Positions 9,188 through 17,478 are shown, numbered from the stretch's first letter. The stretch is 40,838 nt of DNA from an uncultured Actinomycetes bacterium (GCA_900318935.1 ONMP01000005.1:1-40838), one strand, 5' to 3'. Notes: generated from the sequence alone by a model not told the origin. Numbers and translations are program-made.

Positions 9188-10276
9188 ATGAGCAATACGA
9201 ACCAGGGAGATAGCCGTTCAGCACGGCGATCCGAAACAACCACAGCACAACCGCAGCGCCGACGCACGGCTCAGCCTCCGCAAGGACAGAACCGTCGCCC
9301 AACCCGTCGAACTGGTCAGCCGATGACAAGGACAACGGTCCGGCGCAGCACTCAACCAGCCCGATCGACAGTACGTGCTGATGCGGTGCACGACCGCCCC
9401 TCACGGCAGTCGGACTATCGGGAGTCCCAAGCACCGAACCGCGAGGTATCCGCACGTCGTGGTGGCGCGAGAATACCTCTAGCTGCTGCGCTTGCCGTAT
9501 GGATTATCAGTATCGTCGCATCAGTCATCGTGACAAGGTTCGTGATCTTGGGCACTAGTGGCCAGCCAGTTGACGTGGCGGGTGTCGAGAGTGCCCAGAC
9601 TGCCTCTTCGGCATCGGAGGCATCGGGTACACGGAAATCCCAGACGCTTACGGAAACCACAGACGATGCGAGAAGCGCGTCAGAAGACGTGACGACGATA
9701 GGTGATGACGAGGACGAATCCGATACGACGTCAAGCTCCGAAAGCTCGAGCTCGTCCACAAGCTCAAAAAGCCAAACAAAGACCTCGAGCGGGGTAAAGA
9801 GTCCATGGACGGATTCCGGCACCTTCGCCACGGGTGACGCCTCGCTCGATGAGGACGTCAAGGAGTTCTGCGATGGGATCGCCACCACGGACATGGACAA
9901 CGAAACAGCTCTTCTCGAGGTCTACAAAGGGGTCGCATGGTCGGAATACGTGGAGCGTGACGACGCTCAGCATCCCTCAGGGAAGGATTGGCGCATCGAG
10001 TATGCTCACAAGTATTATGACCACGACTGCAGTGGCAACTGCTATGAGTTCGCCGCGTTCCTGAGCTACTGCCTTCAATACATGGGGCTCGAAGACGCGC
10101 ATGCCGAAGGGATTGTCCTCGAGTTGCAGAGTGGTGGCTGGGGCGATCATGGTATCGTGCTCGTCACAAATACCGACGGGGAGGCATGCCTGTGCGACAC
10201 ATCCCTAGGCACAAATGGTTGGATGTTGCCTGAGACGGCGTACAACATGCAGATTCAGGACTTTGAGAATGCATAA
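9188..10276 (+). CDS. Membrane-anchored transglutaminase-like protein (triad intact)
   Basis: A 362-residue protein. Residues 1-90 are Arg/Gln/Thr-rich and probably cytoplasmic, one helix lies at about 95-121, a Ser/Thr/Asp linker at about 125-205, and a globular C-terminal domain follows. That domain has the papain/transglutaminase order Cys-His-Asp: SGNCYEFAAF (Cys285), WGDHGIVLV (His321) and CLCDTSLG (Asp337). It ends in GWMLPETAYN. The domain would be outside the cell. It is clearly homologous to the protein at 13500-14678 over SPWTDSGTF through GWMLP. The exact reaction (crosslinking, amidase, protease, acyl transfer) cannot be told from sequence. The ribosome binding site is weak. It opens the second envelope module, 95 nt after dltX. 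Confidence 0.75.
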   Translation: MSNTNQGDSRSARRSETTTAQPQRRRTAQPPQGQNRRPTRRTGQPMTRTTVRRSTQPARSTVRADAVHDRPSRQSDYRESQAPNREVSARRGGARIPLAAALAVWIISIVASVIVTRFVILGTSGQPVDVAGVESAQTASSASEASGTRKSQTLTETTDDARSASEDVTTIGDDEDESDTTSSSESSSSSTSSKSQTKTSSGVKSPWTDSGTFATGDASLDEDVKEFCDGIATTDMDNETALLEVYKGVAWSEYVERDDAQHPSGKDWRIEYAHKYYDHDCSGNCYEFAAFLSYCLQYMGLEDAHAEGIVLELQSGGWGDHGIVLVTNTDGEACLCDTSLGTNGWMLPETAYNMQIQDFENA

Positions 10277-10336
10277 CATGTAACCCCTGTTTTACCATCT
10301 ACAACATTTGATTACGTATCCATAAGGACATACGCC

Positions 10337-11758
10337 ATGGTATTCTCCAGTCTCGTGTTTCTCTTTGCGTTTCTCGCATTGCACCTACTCGTGTACGCTG
10401 TCGTGCCGGAGCGCGCAAAGAACCCCGTTCTGCTCGTGTCGTCTCTCATCTTCTATGCATGGGGAGGGCCGCGGTATGTGGTGCTACTCATGGGCGAGAC
10501 GGCTGCGAGCTGGTTGTTTGCTCTGATGATTCAGTATGCTCCGACGCAGGCACGCCGTCGTGCTGCCCTTGTCGGGGAATGCGTGGTGCTGCTCGGATTG
10601 CTGGCGTTCTTCAAATATGCCACGTGGGTGCTCGGTATGGTGCAGGGGGTCTTTGGCGTACCAGCCGAAATCCCGCAGATCGTACTGCCCATCGGCATCT
10701 CGTTCTACACCTTCCAGCTCATCAGCTATGTCTGCGACGTGTATCGCGGCAAGGTTGAGGCACAGCCCGTGTACTGGAAGCTGCTTCTCTACTCATCGCT
10801 CTTTCATCAGTGCATCGCCGGCCCTATCGTGCGATATCAGACCGTCGCGAACGAGATTGAGCATCGTCGTGTGACGCAGACCGATAGGTATGTGGGTGTT
10901 CGTCGTTTCTGTGTGGGCCTTGCAAAGAAGACACTGCTTGCCAACGCATGTGCCGCAGCTGCCGATGCGCTTGTGCCTGTGGGCTCTGACGCGCTTGCCG
11001 GCCAATCCGTTGCTGGCTACTGGCTGGGGATGCTCTTCTACATGCTGCAGATATACCTGGATTTCTCAGCGTATTCTGACATGGCCATCGGCTTGGGTCG
11101 CATGATCGGCTTCCACTACTTGGAAAACTTCGACCATCCCTACCTTGCCTCGTCGGTGCAGGACTTCTGGCGGCGTTGGCACATCTCGCTCTCGAGCTTT
11201 TTCCGTGATTACGTGTACATCCCGCTCGGCGGTAGCCGCTGCTCCATACCTGCCTACGTGCGCAATATGGCTGTCGTCTGGTTTCTCACGGGCCTTTGGC
11301 ATGGGGCAAGTTGGAACTACATCCTGTGGGGCCTGTACTTCCTCGTTTTTCTGCTGCTCGAGCGTTTCGTCATCCGTGACCACATGCCAAAGGTGCTCGG
11401 TCACCTGTGCGCATTGCTTGTCGTGTATTTCGGCTGGGTGCTCTTCCGGTTCGAGGATTTCGGCGAGCTCGCGACGGTGGTCAAGGGTATGGTCGGCTTC
11501 GGTGGAGGTGGGCTTACCAACCTTACCGTACGGACAGTGCTGTTGCAGAACGTTTTCCTCGTTCTGGTCTCCATCGTTGCTTGCACTGACGTGGGGGTGC
11601 GACTACGCAAATGGCTCTATGGCAGAACGCGTGGCAACAACGTCGTACTCGCGGTGTTTGGCGTTCTCGAGGCAGCGACGCCCCCTGTCTTGCTCGTGCT
11701 CTCCGTGATTGCCTTGGCAGGTGCGAGCTACAACCCCTTCATCTACTTCCAGTTCTAG
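10337..11758 (+). CDS. AlgI/PatA-type MBOAT with fused acyl-shuttle hexapeptide
   Basis: A 473-residue polytopic membrane O-acyltransferase. Family signatures are SFYTFQLISYVCDVYRG, HQCIAGPIVRY, YLDFSAYSDMAIGLG, FWRRWHISLSSFFRDYVYIP and FLTGLWHGASWNY, the last with the catalytic His322. AlgI/PatA proteins take acetyl or another acyl group from a cytoplasmic donor and export it for modification of polysaccharide. The protein ends in FIYFQF (residues 468-473, Tyr470), the same C-terminal hexapeptide as DltX at 9075-9089. This marks it as the fused type in which the MBOAT carries its own acyl shuttle. It precedes a DHHW protein by 59 nt, the usual partner. ATG 10337 follows AAGGA at 10323-10327. 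Confidence 0.92.
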   Translation: MVFSSLVFLFAFLALHLLVYAVVPERAKNPVLLVSSLIFYAWGGPRYVVLLMGETAASWLFALMIQYAPTQARRRAALVGECVVLLGLLAFFKYATWVLGMVQGVFGVPAEIPQIVLPIGISFYTFQLISYVCDVYRGKVEAQPVYWKLLLYSSLFHQCIAGPIVRYQTVANEIEHRRVTQTDRYVGVRRFCVGLAKKTLLANACAAAADALVPVGSDALAGQSVAGYWLGMLFYMLQIYLDFSAYSDMAIGLGRMIGFHYLENFDHPYLASSVQDFWRRWHISLSSFFRDYVYIPLGGSRCSIPAYVRNMAVVWFLTGLWHGASWNYILWGLYFLVFLLLERFVIRDHMPKVLGHLCALLVVYFGWVLFRFEDFGELATVVKGMVGFGGGGLTNLTVRTVLLQNVFLVLVSIVACTDVGVRLRKWLYGRTRGNNVVLAVFGVLEAATPPVLLVLSVIALAGASYNPFIYFQF

Positions 11759-11817
11759 CGGCGAAGACGGCATGGGCTCTATGAGCATGTCACGTTTTCG
11801 TGAGAGAGGCGAATTCC

Positions 11818-13362
11818 ATGGCTGAGGAACAAAGGCGGCAACGTAGGCGTGCGGAGCAAGGTCGGACGGCTAGGCGTCCCGACGATCAAGCTCGGCGACG
11901 CGGCGAAGAGCACGGGCCGCGACGCAGCGCAGAACGCGGGCCGCAGCGCAGATCTCGGCGCAGGTCGCGCGAGCAGGCGGCGCGTATGCGAAAGGTTGGA
12001 GCGTATCGTCGGGTTGGCGTTGCCGCGAGTGCGGTTGTGCTTGCAGCGGGGGCAGTGGTCGGCCTGCTCTTCTTTGCGCGTCCCACGACCTCGGAGGTCG
12101 AGAAGCGTACGCTCACGGCCATGCCGCAGCTCACATGGAGCGGATTCTGGAGTGGCGAGTACTTCTCGGATCTCGCCCTCTGGTACAGCGACACCTATCC
12201 GCCGCGCGAACAGCTCGTAGCGGCTGACCAGGCGTTAGACGGACTACATGGGATTCAGACTGAGACGCAGATGATTGGTGGCACAAAGCGGGCTGACGAG
12301 TTGCCTCCCGCTAGCAGCTCAACGACGGACGGGACCTCCGACGGCGAATCTAATGATTCTGATACGAACGCGAGCGCGGACACATCGAAGGGCGGGACTG
12401 GTTCGAAGGCGCGTCGCGAGCGTGGCAGGGTGGAAGTGCCTGCGCAAGAGGTCATGGCTGAGGCGATACAGGACCAGGTGCTCGATGGACTCTACGTCAA
12501 GGGCGATGCCGCCTACAATATCTACTATTTCGATCAAGATGCCGTGCAGGAGTATGCCGACGCCATGAATGCTGCTGCGGAGGAACTGTCGGGTGAGGCC
12601 ACGGTCTACTCGCTCGTCGCTCCCAACGCCTCGGGCATCCTGCTCTCGGACCAAGAGGTCAAGGATCTCGGTGGGACCAACCAGATAGACGCCATCGAGT
12701 ATTATTACAGTCTCTACAACGATGACGTCCATCCTATCGATTCTGTGCCCGAGCTAAAAGCGCACGACGACGAGTATATCTTCTTCCGCACAGACCACCA
12801 CTGGACCGCGCTGGGTGCTTACTACGCCTATGTGGCGTTCTGTAAGGAGAAGGGCATCGAACCTGAGAATCTCGACGACATGAAGCACATCAACATGGGC
12901 GACTTCCTCGGGTCGCTATACGCGCAGTTGAATAGCGATGCGATGGCGGCGAATCCAGACTACGTGGAGGCGTGGATACCCAACGGAACCAACAAGATGC
13001 GCCTTTGGGATCAGGACGGCACGGTGAGCGATGACTACAACGTGATTACCGATACCTCCGACTGGGACGTGACAGGCAAAACCATGGGATTCATCATGGG
13101 TGACCAACCTCTGCAAAAGATTGAGAATCCAAAACTCGACGATGGTTCGGCCTGCCTGCTCATAAAGGACTCCTTCGGTGACTTCTTCGCCCCATGGCTG
13201 GTTGACCACTACCAGACCGTCTACGTGGGCGACTTCCGCTATTTCGAGAGCAACATCGATGACTTCGTTCGCCAGAACGACATCGACGACCTTATCTTTT
13301 GCAACAACATCACCCTTGCCGGTGGCGGCGTGGTAGCTCCGGCAATCCTTGGTCGCCTGTAG
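11818..13362 (+). CDS. DHHW/AlgJ-like extracytoplasmic acyltransferase
   Basis: A 514-residue protein. A very Arg-rich N-terminal 60 residues is presumably cytoplasmic. One helix lies at about 70-90, and an extracytoplasmic SGNH-like domain follows. The DHHW motif is FFRTDHHWTALGAYY (Asp326, His327, His328, Trp329) and the likely nucleophile is Ser452 in LLIKDSFGDFF. Such proteins receive acyl groups from an AlgI-type MBOAT and place them on a polymer, so this is the probable final transferase for the preceding gene. A Ser/Asp/Thr-rich insert at about 160-205 looks disordered. ATG 11818 is preferred over an upstream GTG at 11800, which overlaps the GAGAGAGGCG binding site. The polymer acceptor is unknown. 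Confidence 0.85.
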   Translation: MAEEQRRQRRRAEQGRTARRPDDQARRRGEEHGPRRSAERGPQRRSRRRSREQAARMRKVGAYRRVGVAASAVVLAAGAVVGLLFFARPTTSEVEKRTLTAMPQLTWSGFWSGEYFSDLALWYSDTYPPREQLVAADQALDGLHGIQTETQMIGGTKRADELPPASSSTTDGTSDGESNDSDTNASADTSKGGTGSKARRERGRVEVPAQEVMAEAIQDQVLDGLYVKGDAAYNIYYFDQDAVQEYADAMNAAAEELSGEATVYSLVAPNASGILLSDQEVKDLGGTNQIDAIEYYYSLYNDDVHPIDSVPELKAHDDEYIFFRTDHHWTALGAYYAYVAFCKEKGIEPENLDDMKHINMGDFLGSLYAQLNSDAMAANPDYVEAWIPNGTNKMRLWDQDGTVSDDYNVITDTSDWDVTGKTMGFIMGDQPLQKIENPKLDDGSACLLIKDSFGDFFAPWLVDHYQTVYVGDFRYFESNIDDFVRQNDIDDLIFCNNITLAGGGVVAPAILGRL

Positions 13363-13365
13363 ATT

Positions 13366-13431
13366 TGACCGCTAGCCCACAGTGGGATCGTGGTCAAAAA
13401 TGACCACGATCCCACTGTGGGCTAGCGGTCA
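13366..13431. repeat. 66-nt perfect palindrome with nested dyads
   Basis: Two 31-nt arms (13366-13396 and 13401-13431) are exact reverse complements, separated by AAAA. It starts 3 nt after the stop of the DHHW gene. Each arm is itself symmetric: TGACC, 5 nt, CCCAC, 1 nt, GTGGG, 5 nt, GGTCA. The RNA could therefore fold as one 31-bp hairpin or two short ones. There is no U-run after it, so it is not a canonical intrinsic terminator, although position and strength would suit a 3'-end stabiliser or terminator. It could also be a repeated extragenic element. Confidence 0.9.
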
Positions 13432-13456
13432 GGTGGCATTCGGCTTCCCGTGCTAG

Positions 13457-13462
13457 TAGAAT
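13457..13462 (+). promoter_or_regulatory. Possible -10 for the second transglutaminase-like gene
   Basis: TAGAAT lies 38 nt before the start codon and just after the palindrome. A -35 is not evident. It suggests that the downstream gene can be transcribed independently of the MBOAT genes. Weak evidence. Confidence 0.3.
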
Positions 13463-13499
13463 GTTGCAACACCGCTTTTTCGCAAGGCTGGAGGATTTC

Positions 13500-14678
13500 A
13501 TGGCACGAAGAGATGAGAACGCGCGAGATCGGCGCGAGCCAAAGAAACGCTCGGTGCTGCTCGACATAGTGGCTTGTCTGCTGCCTATAGTGAGCCTGGC
13601 TGGTTCGCTTGCGTTGGCGACCTTTATCTTTCGTCATGTGGACAATGCGGTCAAGGTCTCGCAAGAAGCACTTGCCGGAGCTGCGCCGGACACTGGTACC
13701 GGTGAAATAGCTCCGCAGACGGTGTACGCAGGTGTTGCCGACCCGTGGAACGCCTCTGGGAGCTTCACGGTCGAAGACGAAGAACTCGATGCGTACATAC
13801 GCGACTATTGCGACGCGCATACCATGGAGGGTGACACTGCCGAGCAGGCCGCCGAGCGGACATATGACGATGTCGTTCAGAGCTCCTATCTCTATCGCGT
13901 GGACAAGCCTATGGGACTTGACTGGGTGGCGCGATCTGCGCGTGAGTTCTTCCGCTCGGGAGCCGAGACGGGCGAATACCAGGGTGATGCGTACGAATTC
14001 TCAGCGGTCATGGCCCTGTGCCTGCGTTACTTCGACTATGGGGATGCGATTGCTGTGCCCATAGTATATTCGGAGTCAGAGGAAGGCCAAGAAGGGAGTG
14101 CTCTCTGCTTGGTGACGGACAAGACTACGGGTATGCAGTGCGTGTGCGATCCCACATTGGGAACGGAAGGATGGATGCTTCCTCGCACTGGATACAGCAT
14201 CCTCGTGGATGACATCGGACAGAATCTCGACCCCGCAAGGGGCCTCGGTCTGCGAATCCAGGAGAAAGACGAGACGCCAAAGAATCCTGATGGAACCGAT
14301 GCGGTGAATCCTATGGGTGGAACCAACGGTTACACGGGCATGGGTTCCGGGTATGGCGAATATGGTACGGAAAGCGATTACGGAACGGAAACTGGCTACG
14401 GCACGAGCAACGGCTACGGGACGGGGACCAGTAACGGCGCGGGTAACGGCTATGGCTCTAATGGATACGGATCGTCGGGTGGCTACGGCACGGACGGGTA
14501 CGGTGACACGGGCTCCAACGGCTATGGTTCTTCTGGGACAAGTGGCAGGACGAGCAGCGGGAGTGGCACGAGTGGCACGACGGGAGGGAGTAGCCCCTAC
14601 GGTGGCACGGGATACGGGAGCAATGCTGATTCGTACGACGAGTACGACTCCTATGGTTACGACGACGCGAGCTACTGA
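13500..14678 (+). CDS. Inactive transglutaminase-like paralogue with Gly/Tyr/Ser tail
   Basis: A 392-residue protein. It has a basic N-terminus, one helix at about 20-45, then a domain that aligns closely with the C-terminal domain of the protein at 9188-10276 (DPWNASGSF to GWMLPRTGY). The catalytic Cys is replaced by Ala164 (GDAYEFSAV), the His by Ser200 (QEGSALCLV), and only the Asp is kept (Asp217, CVCDPTLG). It should therefore lack thiol catalysis and may bind the same ligand or regulate its paralogue. Residues about 275-392 are a low-complexity tail of GYG, NGYG and SSG units with many Tyr, ending in acidic DSYDEYDSYGYDDASY. ATG 13500 has CTGGAGG at 13488-13494. Confidence 0.75.
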   Translation: MARRDENARDRREPKKRSVLLDIVACLLPIVSLAGSLALATFIFRHVDNAVKVSQEALAGAAPDTGTGEIAPQTVYAGVADPWNASGSFTVEDEELDAYIRDYCDAHTMEGDTAEQAAERTYDDVVQSSYLYRVDKPMGLDWVARSAREFFRSGAETGEYQGDAYEFSAVMALCLRYFDYGDAIAVPIVYSESEEGQEGSALCLVTDKTTGMQCVCDPTLGTEGWMLPRTGYSILVDDIGQNLDPARGLGLRIQEKDETPKNPDGTDAVNPMGGTNGYTGMGSGYGEYGTESDYGTETGYGTSNGYGTGTSNGAGNGYGSNGYGSSGGYGTDGYGDTGSNGYGSSGTSGRTSSGSGTSGTTGGSSPYGGTGYGSNADSYDEYDSYGYDDASY

Positions 14679-14697
14679 TATCGGGCGGATAACGCAA

Positions 14698-14733
14698 CAG
14701 GCCACCGGGCGGAAGGAGGAACCCGATGGCCTG
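14698..14733 (+). terminator. Stem-loop after the envelope module
   Basis: A 12-bp stem with one C-A mismatch (14698-14709 with 14722-14733) lies 19 nt after the stop codon. There is no clear U-run, so assignment as a terminator is tentative. The following stretch up to 14889 shows no convincing gene. Confidence 0.45.
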
Positions 14734-14889
14734 TAGCTTACTTCAGACAGGGTACGCGCTGGCCTCGCGTACGAAGGAAGGAGAGTCGGCGATGCTGCTT
14801 TCCGCTATCGCCTGTTTATATTGTCTCCGCTTCTACGGCCTGCCAAACCCACAAATTGTCAGTCACAAGCACTCCACCGCCCACACACG

Positions 14890-14919
14890 TTGCGTACATA
14901 ATTGCCCTAGGCGTACAAT
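14890..14919 (+). promoter_or_regulatory. Promoter of the aminotransferase gene
   Basis: TTGCGT (14890-14895), 18 nt, TACAAT (14914-14919), located 30 nt before the start codon. It is the best sigma-A-like pair in the 14734-14948 intergenic region, which otherwise appears empty. Confidence 0.5.
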
Positions 14920-14948
14920 GTGCCCCACGCAACAGATAGGAGATTACT

Positions 14949-16130
14949 ATGAGCATCAACGAGCAGAGCTACGCCTATGGTGCCTCGAAGTCGAGCATCC
15001 GCGAGATTGCTGCCTACGGCGCGGCGCGTAAGGCACAGATAGGTGCAGAGAACGTCTATGATTTCTCACTGGGCAATCCAAGCGTGCCCGCTCCCGATGC
15101 CGTACGCGACTCCATTGCCCATGCGCTCACGCTTCCCGCCACGGCGCTTCACGGTTACACGCCAGCCAACGGTCTGCCGGCCGCTCGTGAGGCTGTGGCC
15201 AAGTCGCTCAATCGCCGCTTTGGCACGGCGTATGACCCCGGTGACCTCTACCTTACCTGTGGGGCAGCTGCGTCCATCTCCATCGTGCTCAACGCTCTCT
15301 GTAACGACGGGGACCAAGTCATCGTCATTGCGCCATATTTTCCCGAGTATGCCGTGTTCATCCAGAACGCCGGAGCCGAGTGCGTGGAGGTTATGGCTGA
15401 TGAGGCGACCTTCCAGATAGACGTGGCGGCTGTGGAGGCCGCCATCACATCGAGCACTAAGGCCGTGATGATCGACTCGCCGAACAATCCCGTCGGTGCG
15501 GTATACGCGCGAGAGAACCTCGAAGCCCTCGCCGAAGTGCTGAGCGCAAAGAGTGTCGAACTCGGTCAGCCCATCTACCTCATCTCCGACGAGCCGTATC
15601 GTGAGATTGCCTACGACGTCGAAGTCCCGTGGGTGCCCGACATCTACAAACGCACCATCGTTTGCTATTCGTACTCGAAGTCGTTGAGCCTGCCTGGCGA
15701 GCGCATCGGTTGGGTGCTTGTGCCGGGTACGAATCCCGAGCACGACCTGCTCGTTCCCGCCGTTGCCGGTGCGGGGCGCAAGATGGGATTCGTGTGCGCA
15801 CCAGCGCTCTTTCAGCGCGTGCTCATCGACTGTGTGGACGAGCCGACGAACATCGACGCCTACACGCGCAATCGCAAAGCCCTCACCGAGGGTCTGAGTC
15901 GAATCGGTTATGAGTTCGTGGAGCCGCAAGGCGCGTTCTATCTATGGATGCGCGCTCTCGAACCTGATGCGAATGCGTTCTTTGAGCGGGCAAAGGGCTT
16001 TGAGTTGCTGCCTGTCCCTAGCGACTCCTTTGGCTGCACGGGTTGGGTGCGCGTGGGTTACTGCGTGAGTTATGACACAATCGTGAACTCCATGCCCGCC
16101 TGGCAAGCTCTCTGGGACAGTTATCGATGA
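14949..16130 (+). CDS. Pyridoxal-phosphate-dependent aminotransferase, class I/II
   Basis: A 393-residue fold-type I aminotransferase. Seen are DFSLGNPSVPAP near the N-terminus, an early substrate or cofactor segment TCGAAASISIVLNAL, DSPNNPVGAVY (the Asn of the NPxG motif), ISDEPYREIAYD (Asp and Tyr cofactor ligands), and YSYSKSLSLPGERIGW with the Schiff-base Lys. The C-terminus carries an Arg in GWVRVGYCVS. It is most like aspartate/aromatic-type aminotransferases; substrate specificity cannot be fixed. ATG 14949 follows TAGGAG. It has its own promoter and a strong stem-loop behind it, so it is monocistronic. Confidence 0.9.
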   Translation: MSINEQSYAYGASKSSIREIAAYGAARKAQIGAENVYDFSLGNPSVPAPDAVRDSIAHALTLPATALHGYTPANGLPAAREAVAKSLNRRFGTAYDPGDLYLTCGAAASISIVLNALCNDGDQVIVIAPYFPEYAVFIQNAGAECVEVMADEATFQIDVAAVEAAITSSTKAVMIDSPNNPVGAVYARENLEALAEVLSAKSVELGQPIYLISDEPYREIAYDVEVPWVPDIYKRTIVCYSYSKSLSLPGERIGWVLVPGTNPEHDLLVPAVAGAGRKMGFVCAPALFQRVLIDCVDEPTNIDAYTRNRKALTEGLSRIGYEFVEPQGAFYLWMRALEPDANAFFERAKGFELLPVPSDSFGCTGWVRVGYCVSYDTIVNSMPAWQALWDSYR

Positions 16131-16136
16131 TGACAC

Positions 16137-16171
16137 GCCACGGGGGTACTCCTTCCTTGTGCCCCCGTGGC
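16137..16171. terminator. Bidirectional stem-loop between convergent genes
   Basis: A 13-bp stem with one G-U pair (16137-16149 with 16159-16171) around a CTCCTTCCTT loop, placed between the aminotransferase stop and the stop of the minus-strand GNAT fusion. Neither side has a long U-run. Confidence 0.6.
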
Positions 16172-16191
16172 ATAGTCAGCGCTTTGCTGCA

Positions 16192-17478
16192 TTACCACAG
16201 CGTGAGTTCGTAGACGTAGTCATCCATCTGGAAGCCGCCGCCGATGTCGGTGCAGAGTTCGCCCACGCGACGATACCCGAGGTGCTCATAAGCCAGAATG
16301 GCTTGGTAGTTGGTGCGATTGACGCGCAGGGTCACATGGTCACATCCCAACTTGCGTGCCCGCTGCGCCACGAAGGATGTCATTGAGCGCGCATAGCCCT
16401 TGCCACGCTCCTCTTTTGTGAGATAGAACTTCGAGAGATTCAGCTCTCCGTCATCCTGTGCGCGTATGGCGAGGAAGCCGATTGGTGCATTGCGGTTCTG
16501 ACTGTCACGTGTTCTGGGCGGATACACGTAGTAGTACTCGAAGCCATCGGCGATCTGCGCGGCTATGGCCTCGGGGGTCTGGTTGCGGGCCATCATGTAA
16601 TCGTTTTGCTCAACACCCACGATGGGGTCGAAGTGCTCACGCACGATGCGCGTAGCCAGAGATGACATTCTGCGGATGTCCGCGTCATTGCCGTCGGAGA
16701 GACGAAGAAACCTGCAGCGTGGCCTCGTCTGACGAGAGTCGTTCGACGAGGTCGCCGCGTTGCTGATTCGCCGCTTGTTCAGCGCTGAGGAATCATCGGA
16801 CGTGGTCGTGTGCACTGACGGCTTGCGGAAATGCTTTCCCCTGCGTACGGGTTCGCCCGTTTCCATGCGTTCGTCTACAGGTGTGGTTGCCGATACCTCG
16901 TTTGTTGATGCATTGTCCGTAGAGCCCGAGCGAAGCGACTTCGCCATCTGTACGGACTCACGGAGCTGCTGTGCCTGGGCCGTACGCTGCGCCTTGTTTG
17001 ACCCAGCATATGTCTTTGCGCGTACCATCTCCTCCGCCTTGGACAAGGCGTCGTCATCGGTCGGGTGCAGAGAGACTCCGGTCGAAATGTCATCCGCATT
17101 CACGTTGGCAAGACGCAAGATACCCATGCGAAAGAGCATCAGTTCAATGATGTTGAAGAACGCATACCCCGCACATAGGCCGACGAAGATGACGATGGCG
17201 TTAATCTCACACACTTGCCTGAGCAGCACCATGATGCCCACGGCGGCAACGGTCGCCACAAAGAATGTGGCGGTTATTGTCCACGACGGACGGGGATAGA
17301 ACGATGCCCCGCACTCTTTGCAGGAGTTTGGGATGCGAAGACCTAGGTTGACGGGAGTACCACAGTTCTTGCATTGGTGTGCAGAGGTCTTCGCGGATCG
17401 CTTGCTGCGTCGATGGGACTCGTTAGATGCCCGGCTCGTCTGAGAGGTTCTTTTTGTCGGTTGCGTACTTGTTGACAT
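16192..17478 (-). CDS. Zinc-ribbon / two-helix membrane / GNAT acetyltransferase fusion
   Basis: A 428-residue protein. A Ser/Thr/Lys-rich N-terminus leads into a four-cysteine zinc ribbon (CKNC at 36-39, CKEC at 53-56). Two membrane helices follow (about 68-88 and 93-115), then a long charged Ser/Asn-rich linker. The C-terminal domain (about 290-428) has GNAT features: IGFLAIRAQDDGELNLSKFY, the acetyl-CoA loop EERGKGYARSM, and NYQAILAYEHLGYRRVGE. The zinc ribbon and GNAT would both face the cytoplasm if the helices form a hairpin. The start at 17478 is chosen for its AGGGGAAC binding site and because upstream codons overlap exonuclease III in another frame. The acetyl acceptor is unknown. 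It lies 20 nt after xth, probably in one operon. Confidence 0.8.
   Translation of the reverse strand: MSTSTQPTKRTSQTSRASNESHRRSKRSAKTSAHQCKNCGTPVNLGLRIPNSCKECGASFYPRPSWTITATFFVATVAAVGIMVLLRQVCEINAIVIFVGLCAGYAFFNIIELMLFRMGILRLANVNADDISTGVSLHPTDDDALSKAEEMVRAKTYAGSNKAQRTAQAQQLRESVQMAKSLRSGSTDNASTNEVSATTPVDERMETGEPVRRGKHFRKPSVHTTTSDDSSALNKRRISNAATSSNDSRQTRPRCRFLRLSDGNDADIRRMSSLATRIVREHFDPIVGVEQNDYMMARNQTPEAIAAQIADGFEYYYVYPPRTRDSQNRNAPIGFLAIRAQDDGELNLSKFYLTKEERGKGYARSMTSFVAQRARKLGCDHVTLRVNRTNYQAILAYEHLGYRRVGELCTDIGGGFQMDDYVYELTLW

Noticed and set aside
14726-15031. Open frame of about 100 codons overlapping the aminotransferase start
   Set aside because: Crosses the promoter and start of the aminotransferase, has no recognisable motif, and its Cys/His/Arg composition looks non-coding.
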